Source of the DNA: Aldrovandia affinis
Lineage: Eukaryota > Chordata > Actinopteri > Notacanthiformes > Halosauridae
Assembly (NCBI GenBank): GCA_029706075.1
Contig: JAINUG010000166.1
Location: 387,501 to 451,500 of the forward strand
Length of the DNA: 64,000 nt
Direction: 5' to 3'
Part shown: in pieces, positions 1 to 11,340 of the stretch
Layout: each line of letters begins with the position of its first letter
Numbering within the stretch: the stretch's first letter is position 1
Translations under genes and position numbers: made by a program
The notes under the pieces: model-generated
The model's input: only the letters and a program-made list of their open reading frames with translations
The model's database searches: none
What the model was told of the DNA's origin: nothing

Positions 1-750
1 GAGTGGTTAGGAACCCCATGTGCAATAAGTCTATTGTTTTTGATAATGAATTGTTAATGAATGAATACATTAAAACTCTGCTAACATGTTTATCTGCACC
101 AGACCGTCCTAAAATAAGCACAGTTTTACCCACGTTTTCCAAAAAATATATTTCGATAAGAGAAGTGCAATGCTCAGAGGTTGCGCTCCCATGCCCAAAT
201 TTCCCTGATTTCTGTCACGTCTGAAAGTGCAAAGAGTGTGCTTCAGTGATGACACACTGCAACTCTGTGAGCTTTGAGGCCAAGCAGGGAGGCCACAGGG
301 GCGGTGTGCACGTTCCTCTGTTTTATTGCCTTCATGCAGCTCCATCTCTCTCACGCTCCAGAGTGCAGGACACAGAGCACGTTCCCAGAGCATTCCTGCC
401 GCTCAAGACGTGACCCTGGGGTCTAAGGAGGGGGGCGGGCTTTCGGTGCCCGCATGCCTCCCCCTGAGGGCGACGCACACTGGGAAACACAATAAACATT
501 GTCCTTTCTGCAGCTGGCAAACATGGCAGCCGCTACTAACTGCCTCCCGCTCCTCTCCTCTCCTCTGGTCTCGTGGCGGGGCCGGAGCGAGTGTGACGGG
601 AAAAACAACAGAGTAGCACACAAACCACACAGAGTTACATGGGACAGGCAGACAGACAGACACACAGACAGTGAGCAGGTCAGCTGACCACAGCAACGTG
701 AGAAAATGTGCATGGGACTTTCACTTCTGCTACTTGCACAATGTGCATCC
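1..750. other. no gene recognised
   Basis: Mixed composition, several short open frames on both strands with no recognisable protein. Nothing supportable is seen. Confidence 0.5.
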
Positions 751-1178
751 GTCTTAGCGCTAAGATCAGACAGCCCTGCCTCCGCCTTAGCGCTAAGATC
801 AGACAGCCCTGCCTCCACCTTAGCGCTAAGATCAGACAGCCCTGCCTCCGCCTTAGCGCTAAGATCAGACAGCCCTGCCTCCACCTTAGTGCTAAGATCA
901 GACAGCCCTGCCTCCGCCTTAGCGCTAAGATCAGACAGCCCTGCCTCCGTGTTAGCACTAAGATCAGACAGCCCTGCCTCCGCCTTAGCGCTAAGATCAG
1001 ACAGCCCTGCCTCCGTGTTAGCACTAAGATCAGACAGCCCTGCCTCCACCTTAGCGCTAAGATCAGACAACCCTGCCTCCGCCTTAGCACTAAGATCAGA
1101 CAGCCCTGCCTCCCTCTTAACGCTAAGATCAGACAGCCCTGCAGCCGTGTTAGCGCTAAGATCAGACAGCCCTGCAGC
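751..1178. repeat. 33-bp minisatellite, 13 copies
   Basis: Thirteen tandem units with core CTTAGCGCTAAG (a perfect 12-base palindrome) followed by ATCAGACAGCCCTGCCTCC. Units differ by one to a few bases. Because 33 is a multiple of three and the unit lacks stops in several frames, it produces repeated open frames on both strands that are not genes. Confidence 0.95.
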
Positions 1179-1410
1179 ATGCGAAGGGCAGCGTGGGCTG
1201 GAGCCACACAAGTCCCTCCCACGTCCCATCTCACACCAATCACGGCGTGGGAGAGGGGCTATTGATCCCTTCTGCAGATGCCAGGCCCAGATATCCAGTC
1301 TGTCTGTTTTGGGATGCACCCTGACAGATGGGCCAGAAACTGTCCTGTCCTGAATGAACAGGATGGGGGCAGGGTCACCGAGGGGGGCGGGATCGGACGG
1401 GTTTAGCAGG

Positions 1411-1448
1411 TGGGTGGGTGGGGGAGGGGGAGGGGGGGGGGGAGGGGA
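1411..1448 (+). repeat. G-rich tract
   Basis: TGGGTGGGTGGGGGAGGGGG followed by a longer G run: at least four G triplets in succession, the pattern of a G-quadruplex. Confidence 0.7.
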
Positions 1449-1545
1449 CGTGCGCTCACCTCTGTGGGGTCAGACTCCTGTTCCGATACACTCTGTCCCA
1501 TTCTAGCCCCACCTCTTCACAGGGCTGGTCCATCAACGGCCACTG

Positions 1546-1610
1546 AATAACAATAATAATTATAATTATAATAATAATAATAATTATAATAATAAAAACA
1601 ATGGTACTAT
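1546..1610. repeat. AAT-rich microsatellite
   Basis: Imperfect AAT/AATT repeats, about 60 bases. Confidence 0.7.
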
Positions 1611-1939
1611 TAATAAGGTGCTTTTTTTACATCATCATTTGCAAAGAGCTTTCAAAATAAGAGCAAATAAGATGGGAGGGGAAACAAAGCAATATAAAAC
1701 AAGGCATTTAAAATAGACATTTAAAGTAAAGCTTGTAAACTAGGCTAATACATGCTGTAAAGAGAGTGGACTGGTGCAACGCAAATGCAGTGCAAATGAG
1801 CAAACACAGGAAATAATGCAAATATGAGCAATAAAAATCAATAAAGGATGGCGATAATTTAAAAGATGGATTGAAGAGATGGGTTTATCCGATGGAAGAC
1901 AAGACTTGATAAAGGACACACACACAGACACACACATTT

Positions 1940-2093
1940 CATAACCAAAAACACACAGCCACACACACACATCCCATAACCAAAAACACACAGCCACACA
2001 CACACATCCCATAACCAAAAACACACAGCCACACACACACATCCCATAACCAAAAACACACAGCCACACACACACATCCCATAACCAAAAATA
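1940..2093. repeat. 35-bp minisatellite, about 4.4 copies
   Basis: Tandem unit CATAACCAAAAACACACAGC plus CACACACACACATCC. Gives repetitive open frames on the minus strand that are not genes. Confidence 0.9.
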
Positions 2094-2609
2094 CACAAGT
2101 TTAAAAACAACGAAACCATAAGACAGTTCAAACGAACCTCAGACCAACAGACTTGTCACAGAATGGCTTTTCTTAATCGATAATAATACTTAAAAATCTT
2201 GCTATGCCACATCCTCGTCTGGTAAGCAGCTACAACCCACACAAAGCACTCCAACACAGGTGTAAACCAGGCCCGAGTGAAACAGACAATTATCTCAATA
2301 TTAACGGCAGAGATGAGAGAGACACACTCACTACGCACACCCAACGCTCCACAGTCCTCCGTATGGCTCTTTCTAGGGCTTATCCTCTTAGTCCCACCAC
2401 TTGGGTGATGCCCAGGGGACATACTGCTCAGTGAAGCCCCCCCCCCCCCACCACACACCCACTCCATCCATCACCGAGACATTCCAAGGAGAGTCAAACA
2501 CCATCCCCGTGCCCTCCCCCGAATTCTACCCCCGAAGCTTAACTCCCTCACTGACATTATACAGGACATAAACACAGTCTCAAACACACAGAATTACATA
2601 AATGCACAT

Positions 2610-2642
<33 letters not shown>

Positions 2643-2767
2643 CATGCACTGCACACAGAGATCCACCACAGCACACACACAAACATACATACATATACAT
2701 ATACATATACACACACACACCCTTATTAACAAATAATTGTTATTGTTATTGCACTGCTCTCAGAGAC

Positions 2768-2937
<170 letters not shown>

Positions 2938-3093
2938 ACATAACTGCCCCACATTTCCCATCTCTGCCATCGTCTTTTGTACCAGTCAGGTCACAGCAAC
3001 ATCTTCCATCGCCGGCAGAAGAGCCTCAAATTACTGCACAGACACCCCGTTTGGCACTGTTCCATGCGCTTGTCGTTCCTTTTTCCTGTTCCA

Positions 3094-3160
3094 AGGCTGA
3101 TCATACTCCTCACTCACCAGGACTTCACAAAGGCTGATCATACTCCTCACTCACCAGGAC
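3094..3160. repeat. short tandem duplication
   Basis: A 30-base sequence beginning AGGCTGATCATACTCCTCAC at 3094 recurs exactly at 3131, period 37. Confidence 0.85.
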
Positions 3161-3210
3161 AACCGCGTGCTGAGAATCCGACACACAGGGACACAGAGCA
3201 GAGGCGCTCA

Positions 3211-3418
3211 AGTGTGGTATAATGGTTAGGGAACTGGGCTTGTAACGTTAAGGTTGCAGGTTCAATCCCCAGTTGGGACACTGCCGTTGTACCCTTGAGC
3301 AAGGTACTTAACCTGAAGTTAATTTCCAGCTCTATAAATGGATTGTATGTAAAGAAATGTAAACTGTAAGTCGCTCTGGATAAGAGCGTCTGCTAAATGC
3401 CTGTAATGTAATGTAATG
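3211..3418 (+). mobile_element. tRNA-derived SINE, family A, full length
   Basis: A tRNA-like head (AGTGTGGTATAATGGTTAGG, with a GGTTCAATCCCC B-box) is followed by TACCCTTGAGCAAGGTACTT, then the V-SINE-like core AAGTCGCTCTGGATAAGAGC and a GTAATGTAATG tail. Other copies of this family are at 9.1, 11.1, 19.0, 34.7, 51.3, 63.2 and 63.9 kb. Confidence 0.88.
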
Positions 3419-3904
3419 GCTCCCTTAACACATAAAACACACCTGTAAGCCCCGCCCACCAACTCATCCATTGGTCCATTTTGTACTCTGGCACCAATGG
3501 CACCTGGCTCTGTCACACTGCAAGTCAATCTAAATCAGGGGGGTGGCACAGTAAGGTAAAGCCCATTGTGATTGGCAGCTTGGGGTCCTGTGATTAGAAG
3601 CCTTGACTTTTGAAGCGGCCAGTCATTGTTCCGCCTGCATGCCATTGTTCCCCCAGAACAAACCAGCCAGTGTCCCAATGCAGGGAGTCTGGGAGGAGTG
3701 AGCACTTTCTCCACACGCAGCACATTCTGGGGTGTGAGGGTCACACAGCATCTCTCAGCGTGTTCACTGCACACACTCAGGAGAGAGGAACAACACTACC
3801 GCTTATTCACAAAAGGGTTTATTCCTGCCATTTATGCATCATCCTTCAGAAACTTCCCTTGTCCTGAACGTTACAATGGGGGAAAAAACATAACATCTAT
3901 GCAC

Positions 3905-4010
3905 ACACACACACAGGCATGAACACACACACACATACACACGCCCATGCCCACACACACACACACATAAATGCATACAGACACGCCCATGCAAGCATGC
4001 AGGCACACAC
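3905..4010. repeat. imperfect CA-rich repeat
   Basis: Interrupted CACA runs. Confidence 0.7.
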
Positions 4011-4619
4011 TAACACAAACAGTTATCAAGACAATGACAAAAAAAATCATCTGGAAAATGTCCATAATTTTAGAACAAATCGTAATGATGGCATAAACAC
4101 TAGGTAGGAGGCAGACATGTCCATACAGCTGCATGAGGGGAAAAACATCTCCATCTTAATCTTGTTTCATCATGTGGAGGCAACAGCAGCTCTGTTCACC
4201 GTGGAAACGGAGCGCAGTATGAACTGCTAGGGGAACAGAGTCCAAGTCACACAACCTGGTGGTCCTTACTGTAGCATGATTCTCCTATTCAGTAGCAGCC
4301 ACATAGCACCGAGTCATTAGGCTATATCATTCAACTCTCCATCTGAACTCTGATCCTCTGCATATATTGTAGAGAATTTTTAAAAGGCCCAGGTCTTGAA
4401 CTGAGCAGCGACTCAAAAGTAAAGCTAACATATAGAACTGCGGCCAGTTTAACACTCGCGATGCTGGTGTGATGTCCATGGCTTTAGTGAGATGCTTCAA
4501 CTATGCGGTGTCGGTTCCGTTCAACATATGTACCTAGCTAGCTAACGAATTATTTATCCTGGCGAATAGAGTTCTGAACACATGAACGGAACCCCGTCCA
4601 TGTAACGTTACTCCATCAG

Positions 4620-5025
4620 CAGTGCTTAATTAGTAAAATAAGAGATGCCGGGGCTCAACTGGCCTCCCCCAACCACACACCCCACCGCGGAGGAAAAACA
4701 GAAGCGGTAATATGGTTGCTGTTTTGAAAGACGCTCTTGCTGACGTCTTTAGATTAGATTCATTTGTGAGAAACCTCTCTCGCACTCTGCGCTGGAAATT
4801 GCTACGGTGTTAACAGCGGCTAAGAGATCCTTCAAGGGCTGTGTAACTTGTTCTCCCGATGTCTCTGTGAACACTCTGAAAGCACGATTTGTTTCTAGGC
4901 TGTTAAGTCTGTTAAAATACGCGTTGTTGTCGCACTTTAGATATTTATGAGCCCGGGGCTCTGATTCTGAGTAAGACATTTGCCGGGGCACAAGATCGGC
5001 TAGCCCCGGCACAAATTAAGCACTG
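4620..5025 (-). mobile_element. hAT deletion derivative with transposase C-terminus
   Basis: The ends are CAGTGCTTAATTAGTAA on the left and AATTAAGCACTG on the right, flanked by TCCATCAG and CCCATCAG (7 of 8 bases, a hAT-type target duplication). Inside, minus-strand 5012-4749 encodes a piece ending in AVNTVAISSAECERGFSQMN, the hAT dimerisation-domain signature. About 400 bp long, so not autonomous. Confidence 0.82.
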
Positions 5026-6131
5026 CCCATCAGACTGACTAGCATCACACGTCGTTGAACACAACAATCAGATGACGTAGTTCTGAAATGTCCGTAGGAC
5101 GTGCTCCGTTTACATTGTTCTTTAGCTTAATCAGGCTAGTGATGTAACCCATATGAATATCCAAAACATCTACGTAACGTTACTCGATGTTATTTTTGCA
5201 AGCTTTCTCGATCTGCTGCATAGGTCCTGTCCAAACTCGCACTCCGTGCAGGCCTGGTCTGAAATCAGTGAACGTGACCGTGGAATGATGTAACTAGCTA
5301 GCCTGTTTCATATCAAATTAGCGGCAGGCAGGCAGGCAAACACACGCCATAATGTACAGATTGTACATTATGTTTCAAAGAAATCGCCGTCTAATGTCTG
5401 CAACTAATTGTATGACATGCGTTAAGCCAACGCAGCCAATAAAATTGTACGGTAGCCAGATACAACAGGGAGTAGCATTATTAGCCAACCCGAGCAGCGA
5501 TTGAGAAATATTACCTTACAGCTAGCTAGCTAACGCAGTGATGCTGAAGTCCAGTGTAGAGCGTTTGAATAAATCCGTGTTCTGCTCTCCAGACAGTTAC
5601 CTACCTACCCAACCATTTATGATGTAGATATACATCGGTTATTCACTGGCTCTCCCAAGCTGGCAAGCCATTTAGTCGTCTAACTCTATGAGCTATGGGT
5701 GATTGTAAGATACCTAGCTAGTTAGTCCGCCAATGTTAGTATATGCTGTGTTACATACGTCTTTGTGGTTTATTTGCCATCCTTTGATTTTTCCCAGTCT
5801 TGACATTTTATTTTGTTACTGGCATTCGCTCAGTACCTGCATGTAAGCCCTAGCCCGTGTCATTGGGCTAGTGAATGCGATGATGCTGCGTTTTGACCCC
5901 CGCAGCAGCAGCAACAACAACAGTCAACACCGAAGAACAGTGACATGCTCAACCTGGCGCACTAGTTTAAACCCCCCCTGCTTACTCACCAAAATACAAC
6001 GATGGACAACATATTGGAATCGACTCGGTCGAAGCACATCCCTTGTTAAAATAAAATGCGTTGTCACTTCTTAGCAAACCGATGTTTATCATAACGGCAG
6101 GATTTTGAATGCTTCGCTTGCCGAGTCTCAC
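5026..6131. other. no gene recognised
   Basis: Intergenic-looking, with scattered GCTAGCTAGC motifs and no credible coding sequence. Confidence 0.5.
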
Positions 6132-6450
6132 CTGATCCAGCGCGGCTCTCGTCAATCTCGTCTGTCAAACATCGACTCTGGAAAAAACCCATAAAAGCAA
6201 CTCCTCCCCCTTCTCACTGGGAAAATGGGATTTGACCAATCACAATGTCGAATCTCCGCCATTTTAACCAATCGTGATCGCGATAGGTAGCCGTCACTCA
6301 CGACCTACTGACCGACAACTCTAGGTAGTACTAGCCAATTGCACAGCAGTCTTGCGAAGAGACGCTCAGAAACGATCCAGGATTGGCTAGTTATTTTGAG
6401 AGTGACGGGAAATTAAGCCAATGCATTGAAAGACATCGGGTCCGCAGTAT
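6132..6450. promoter_or_regulatory. CCAAT-rich promoter-like segment
   Basis: Five CCAAT/ATTGG boxes lie within about 190 bases (6236, 6268, 6335, reverse 6382, 6418). A strong minus-strand donor (CTGGATCAG then GTGAGACTC) lies at 6132/6131, as for a short non-coding first exon of a leftward gene. No coding exon of such a gene was recognised in 1-6 kb, so it may lie outside the window. Confidence 0.35.
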
Positions 6451-7330
6451 CAATACACGTTGGCTTTGACCTCTCCGGATCACTGTGTCATCTGAGTGGT
6501 CGTGCGTTGGTGTTAATATAACCGCCCTCCTGCCCCACATCAACGTAAACAAGCAAGTACAACTAAATACATAAATAGATCACAATAAATAACATTTCAT
6601 CAAGAGAACAGGCCATTCACCCCATTCAGGTTTGTTATTTGGCCTATGGTCTAGAATCTTTCTAGCACTGTTTAAGCCTGGTTGTAAACGCTTGCTCAGA
6701 AGGTCACTGCAAATGTCTCTGTTGCTGATTCTAGTAAGTTAGTCCATGGATTAATTACTGTGTGAAAACTACTTGATAGAAACTAACTTCCACCTACAGT
6801 ATGTTCTCTTGTTCTTCTGACTTACAGGTGACTGGGACTGACATTCCACCAGTAGAGTACATTTTTTGTCCCACCATACATTTTCAAAACATACATGCAC
6901 ACAAGGCCGAAATTACCATATATATTGGGGGGGGGACATCCCCCCAATATTCAGATATGCTCAAAATGTCCCCCCCAATATATAGCCTAGCTGATATAAA
7001 AAATATAAATAAATTGATTTGGTCCCCCCCCAATGTTGACTCCATGGTTATGGCCTTGCATGCACATAATATAATAAAAATGTAATTGTTGTCTACAATG
7101 AAATGATCTTATAACAAAATGCAAATATGGTTACAAAAAAAAGTTTACAAACATTTTTTTCAAAAAACATTTGCATGTCAAATAAAATAATTAAAATATG
7201 TCAAAATTGTTTTGTATGGTTTGCATATGATATACATTATTGTGACATGTTTAATGGTGAAAACCTTGTTTTTCATTATTAATTTTATTATTTATATTAT
7301 TATTTTATTATAAATTATAAATTATGCACA
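6451..7330. other. no gene recognised; G/C-run hairpin
   Basis: AT-rich sequence. At 6922-6951 an ATATTGGGGGG run faces a CCCCCCAATAT run over a short loop, and CCCCCCCAATAT recurs at about 6970 and 7025, so a decayed short mobile element is likely. Confidence 0.4.
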
Positions 7331-8262
7331 ACATACAACGCAACCCTGTCACCTAAACCTATTTGCCCTGCCAAAGGAAGAGGAAGTCACATGATAAACA
7401 GGAAATTGCATCATCAAGACCACTTCTAACAGCATGGTCAAAAGAAAGGCCAGCCTCCTCTTGCATTTGCCATATTTTCTTAGCATTTTCAGCATTTGTT
7501 GACTTCGTTCAGCTTAACAGCTCGACACTGTTACCAAGACAATACCCATGAAAAATAATAATTTCAAAGTGTACTTTGTTTATTCCAAAACTGTGTTGGT
7601 CATGACCTTGACAGTGACATTTAGTTCCAAACTTAGCATCCAGTACTGAGAAATAGCTAACATGAACCTGGATGTGCAACCCTGTTACCTGAAACCCTGT
7701 TACCACCTTGGGAGTAACAGGGTTGCACAGCAGTAACAGGGTTGCACATCCAACATTTTGAAGAAGAAGTTCAAGCGGCATACAAATAACATCAAACAGC
7801 AGTACACATATTACAGAGCTCTACAGCAGAGCCTGTCTTCCAAGGGATGTATGATACGTGTGGATGTTTTGGAGAAGTACAGGTGCAAACATAGCTCTGA
7901 GGTGCAGGCTGTACATTTTGGATCATTACACCTGCAGGCCACCTTACACACAGGTGTGCTTTATGTAGGTGGAGCAACAACAACCAAAATGACCTCTTTT
8001 TGCACAGTGTCCCCCTCCAGGCTGAAGGGTCCACCTGCTATATGGCAACATCTGAACCCAGTGCTCAATGACATCAGAGCTAAGCACCCACAACTGTCCA
8101 CTGTGCACTTCTCCAGTGATGGTCCTTGCGGCCAGCACAAGCAGAGAGGACATTTTTACCTCTTTACTGTTTAACTGTTTAGCAAGGGCTTCACTGGAGG
8201 CACATGGAACTACTTGGAAGCAAGCCACGGAAAAGGTGCCCCAGATGGCGTCGGCGGATAAT

Positions 8263-8466
8263 TTAAATCAGGGGGTGTGTGGGCCGGTGTGGGTGCAGGC
8301 TTTTGTTCCAGCCGAGCAGTAGCTCACCTGATTTGACTAATCAGCTAATCAAAGTCTTCAATCAGGGCTTTGATGAGTGGAATCAGGTGTGTCACTGTTC
8401 AGTTGGAACAAAAGCCTGCACCCACACCGGCCCACACAGGGTAAGATTGCCCACCCCTGATTTAAA
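8263..8466. mobile_element. MITE inserted in the unnamed element
   Basis: About 200 bp with near-palindromic ends (TTTAAATCAGGGGG on the left, CCCCTGATTTAAA on the right), and internal inverted arms GTGTGGGTGCAGGCTTTTGT and its complement. It splits the coding blocks ending GAPDGVGG and beginning RTADRL. Confidence 0.8.
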
Positions 8467-8846
8467 AGAACCGCAGACAGGCTTGCCAGTCAAGGGAAAG
8501 ACATCCCTGATGCTGCCACTTTCTTCAAGGCACCGACGGAGTCAGAAACCACCATCAGGCTGTTTTATGTGGATGAGAAGGAGGCTGTCGAGGAGGCTGT
8601 TCAAGAAATGCCAGGAGACATCCCAGCCGCACCAGCGACCGTGAAGCTCCACCAGGCAGTCACCCTCACACCTGGACAGATGAAATACCGCGATGTCAGC
8701 TGCTTATGTTCAACCAAGAGAACTCTGGAGAGTGAGTGTTATAATGCCAAGAGCTTCAGCTGCGCACAATGGAACGCTCACACACCGCACTACCAGACAT
8801 CCAGTGGCAAAGTTCAGAGGTGGTAGGGAAATGGTGTGCTCTACAT

Positions 8847-9087
8847 CAGCGGTCCCCAACCTTTTTTGCACCACGGACCGGTTTCATGCAAGACCATTTT
8901 CGACGGTGCGGAAAAGAGGCACAGACGGAAGTGGTCATTTTTCAAAATAAAACACCCTGCAGACTGCGATAGTCAATAAAATTCAAATAAAATTAAAATT
9001 AAAACGTTTTTATTATTTCTGTGCAGCCCGGTACCAAATGCCTCACGGACCGGTACCGGGCCACGGCCCGGTGGTTGGGAACCCCTG
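8847..9087. mobile_element. hAT MITE with 8-bp target duplication
   Basis: The ends CAGCGGTCCCCAACC and GGTTGGGAACCCCTG are flanked by CTCTACAT on both sides, a perfect 8-base duplication typical of hAT elements. 241 bp. Confidence 0.9.
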
Positions 9088-9304
9088 CTCTACATTACAT
9101 TACATTACAGGCATTTAGCAGACGCTCTTATCCAGAGCGACTTACACAGTTTACATTTGTTTTACATACAATCCATTTATACACTGAAGCAATTCAGGTT
9201 AAGTACCTTGCTCAAGGGTACAACAGCAGTGCTTCCACCTGGGGATTGAACCTGCAACCTTAACGTTACAAACCCAGTTCCCTAACCATTGTACCACACT
9301 GCCG
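9088..9304 (-). mobile_element. SINE family A, full length
   Basis: Reverse copy: tail TACATTACATTACAGGC at the left, core, and tRNA-like head ending CCATTGTACCACACTGCC. It abuts the hAT MITE and interrupts the unnamed element's gene. Confidence 0.88.
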
Positions 9305-10361
9305 CCAGCGTTCTGCTTTATGGTGGCACTCTGTATCCTGGGATCATCTGTGAAGTCAGTGAAACACAATGCCAAGTTAAGTGCATGCACCGAGTGGGTG
9401 CAGAGAGATACTATTGGCCACTCAGGGAGGAGTATCCATTTGAAGACATAGTGTCCTTAATTCCTGCACCACAGCCAGCTACCTCTCATCACATGGACAT
9501 TGTGAGGGACATGCGGTCCACACTGGTCTCCTATGAATATATCCGAGGAGCTGCAGCACTGCCATGACATCTGTCATTTGTGGCTAAAAAGATGAAAATG
9601 TCCAGTCCCAAAGATAAGGATAATGAGGATAAAATGAGGATAATTGTTTATGGTTATTTGAATGGTTGATAGACTGTTAAATCCATTTTTACTTGATAAA
9701 TAATAATTCCTGTTCTTTCCAAATGCAGTATTATTTTTTAAAACCTGTTCATGGATCCAATTATTGTCAAAGGCAATATGATGTTTTTAAATTGATCAAG
9801 TAATTCCTTGCATTGCCAAATTTGCCATTACACTTTTTCACATGCTCAAGGATGATTCAAATGTGATATCTTTTGATATCTTGTTCACCTGTTCTTTTTT
9901 TTCAGTTTTTACCTGTGATATGTGATATGAACCTTTATGCTCATGTTCAGAAATAATTCCTGTCATTATTACAGATGTACTCAATCCATTTTGATAAAGA
10001 TTGTCTTAAACAAAATTCCTCTAGTCTTGGATTTTCATTCATAACATGTATGTCATAATCCATTACAGTGGAAAACCTGTAAAGATGACAAGCTAAAATA
10101 ACCCTGTTACTGTGCACAACCCTGTTACCCTGCTTTCAACCCTATTACTTTACAATTTTAATGAAAATTATCTTAAATAATCTTCTTGACTACTTATATT
10201 TAAGGTATTGTAACTTTAACAGTTTGAGTGATTACATACAAAAATATATGTAAGCAAACAACTAGGATTTAATGCTGAAATGGGAAAAAGGATATGTGTC
10301 TGTTATGATGATAGACAAATTATGTTACAAAAGTTGCTTTGCCCCAGTAATTCAAATCTTT

Positions 10362-10631
10362 ATTTATTTATTTATTTTTCTGATTTTATCCCGCTTTTCT
10401 TCTAATTTGGTAGCCAATTACTCCCGCTATTCTTAGGTCAATCCCCTCCCTCATAGTTCACTGCTGTAGCCCTGTGACCGGCAGTGACAAAGGTGAAGCA
10501 TCGTCTCCTCCAAGACAGCACTCGTCATGCTGTTGGCTGTAACTCCGGCACCGCAGAGCCACTCCTGTGCGTGGCCGTGGTTGTGGCCAGCATCGGACAT
10601 TGAAACCACTAGACCACGCAGGAGGCCCCCA
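10362..10631 (-). mobile_element. tRNA-derived SINE, family C
   Basis: Reverse copy of a SINE whose head reads like a tRNA (CCTCCTGCGTGGTCTAGTGG). The body has CACTGCCGGTCACAGGGCTA and GGCTACCAAATT. Relatives at 41.8, 45.6, 50.6 and 56.1 kb. Confidence 0.8.
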
Positions 10632-10734
10632 GTAATGTTCTGATCAGAAATTCCATGAGTATACATGTAAATAGGACTTTCCCTTATTCAATGATAATGG
10701 ATTTATTTGAAACAAGGTTTTCCAACAGATAGCA

Positions 10735-11040
10735 GAAAGCCAAACAACTAAGTACAATTTTGAAGTCTGTTGATGCCTAAATTGTGCTCCAATGGTGGAA
10801 TGTCCCAACTGCCAAAATAATGCCCTTATCCAACTGGTCACTAAATGGTTTGATGAGCATGACAACGATATAACCCATATGCCATGGCCGTCCCAGTTAC
10901 CAAATCTCAATACAATTGAACACTTATGGGAGATTCTGGAGCAGACGCCTGAGACAGCATTTTCCACCACCTTCAACAAAACACCAAATTATGTCATTTA
11001 TTGTATTTCTCGTGTTGCTTTCTTCAATAGAGTCCAATAG
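10735..11040 (+). pseudogene. Tc1-like transposase 3' fragment
   Basis: The frame from 10792 encodes KWFDEHDNDITHMPWPSQLP then NLNTIEHLWEILEQ, the Tc1 C-terminal region with the final acidic residue block (PNLNxIEHLWE). The rest of the transposase is absent. A related fragment is at 33.7-34.0 kb. Confidence 0.8.
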
Positions 11041-11126
11041 AGTTCTAGGCACTTGTAGAATCTATGGCAATGTACTGTTCTGGCTCGTTGAGGCTTGTGG
11101 TGGCCCAACTCCACCACATGACTGGC

Positions 11127-11340
11127 GGTGTAGTGTAATGGTTAGGGAGCTGGGCTTGTAACTCAGAGGTTGCAGGTTCAATTCCCAGGTGGGACACTGC
11201 TGTTGTACCCTTGAGCAAGGTACTTAACCTGAATTGCTTCAGTAAAAAAATATCCAGCTGTATAAATGGATTGTATGTAAAGAAATGTAAACTGTGTAAG
11301 TCGCTCTGGATAAGAACATCTGATAAATGCCTAAAATGTA
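11127..11340 (+). mobile_element. SINE family A, full length
   Basis: Head GTAGTGTAATGGTTAGGG-like, then CCTTGAGCAAGGTACTTAAC, core TAAGTCGCTCTGGATAAGAA and a short tail. Confidence 0.88.

Larger units (their letters stand above)
7758..9567 (+). pseudogene. broken transposase-like gene (possible DD32E), unrecognised family
   Basis: Read in one frame from 7758, the product runs to a single in-frame TAA (8172-8174) and on to 8254, where a MITE is inserted. It resumes at 8467 (RTADRLASQGKDIPDAATFF), is cut again by a hAT MITE plus SINE, and ends at 9305-9567 (LYGGTLYPGIICEV to a TGA). Conserved-looking blocks are SSEVQAVHFG, LQATLHTGVLYVGG, VHFSSDGPCGQH and YLEASHGKGAPDGVGG. Candidate catalytic acids are Asp36 (7863), Asp121 (8118) and Glu154 (8217), a D-D-x32-E spacing like RNase H-fold transposases. 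This triad is my inference. Similar proteins seem common in fish genomes, but I cannot name them. The N-terminal start is unclear. Confidence 0.55.
7341..10148 (+). mobile_element. unnamed, decayed DNA-transposon-like element with nested insertions
   Basis: The span is set by the outermost copies of the motif AACCCTGTTAC (7341, 7676, 7691, inverted 7714 and 7733; then 10100, 10117, 10137), which bracket a broken plus-strand gene (7758-9567). The gene is interrupted by a MITE at 8263-8466, a hAT MITE at 8847-9087 and a SINE at 9088-9304. I do not know a family name. True termini and target duplications were not identified, so the limits are approximate. Confidence 0.5.

Noticed and set aside
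751..1178. CRISPR-like array
   Set aside because: Units are contiguous with no unique spacers, and the DNA is eukaryotic.
423..1353. Long open frames on both strands across the 33-bp repeats
   Set aside because: They exist only because the unit length is a multiple of three and lacks stops. No start context or similarity.
3211..3290. tRNA gene at the SINE head (also at the other SINE copies)
   Set aside because: A- and B-box-like sequence is present, but the cloverleaf is degraded and always joined to the SINE body.
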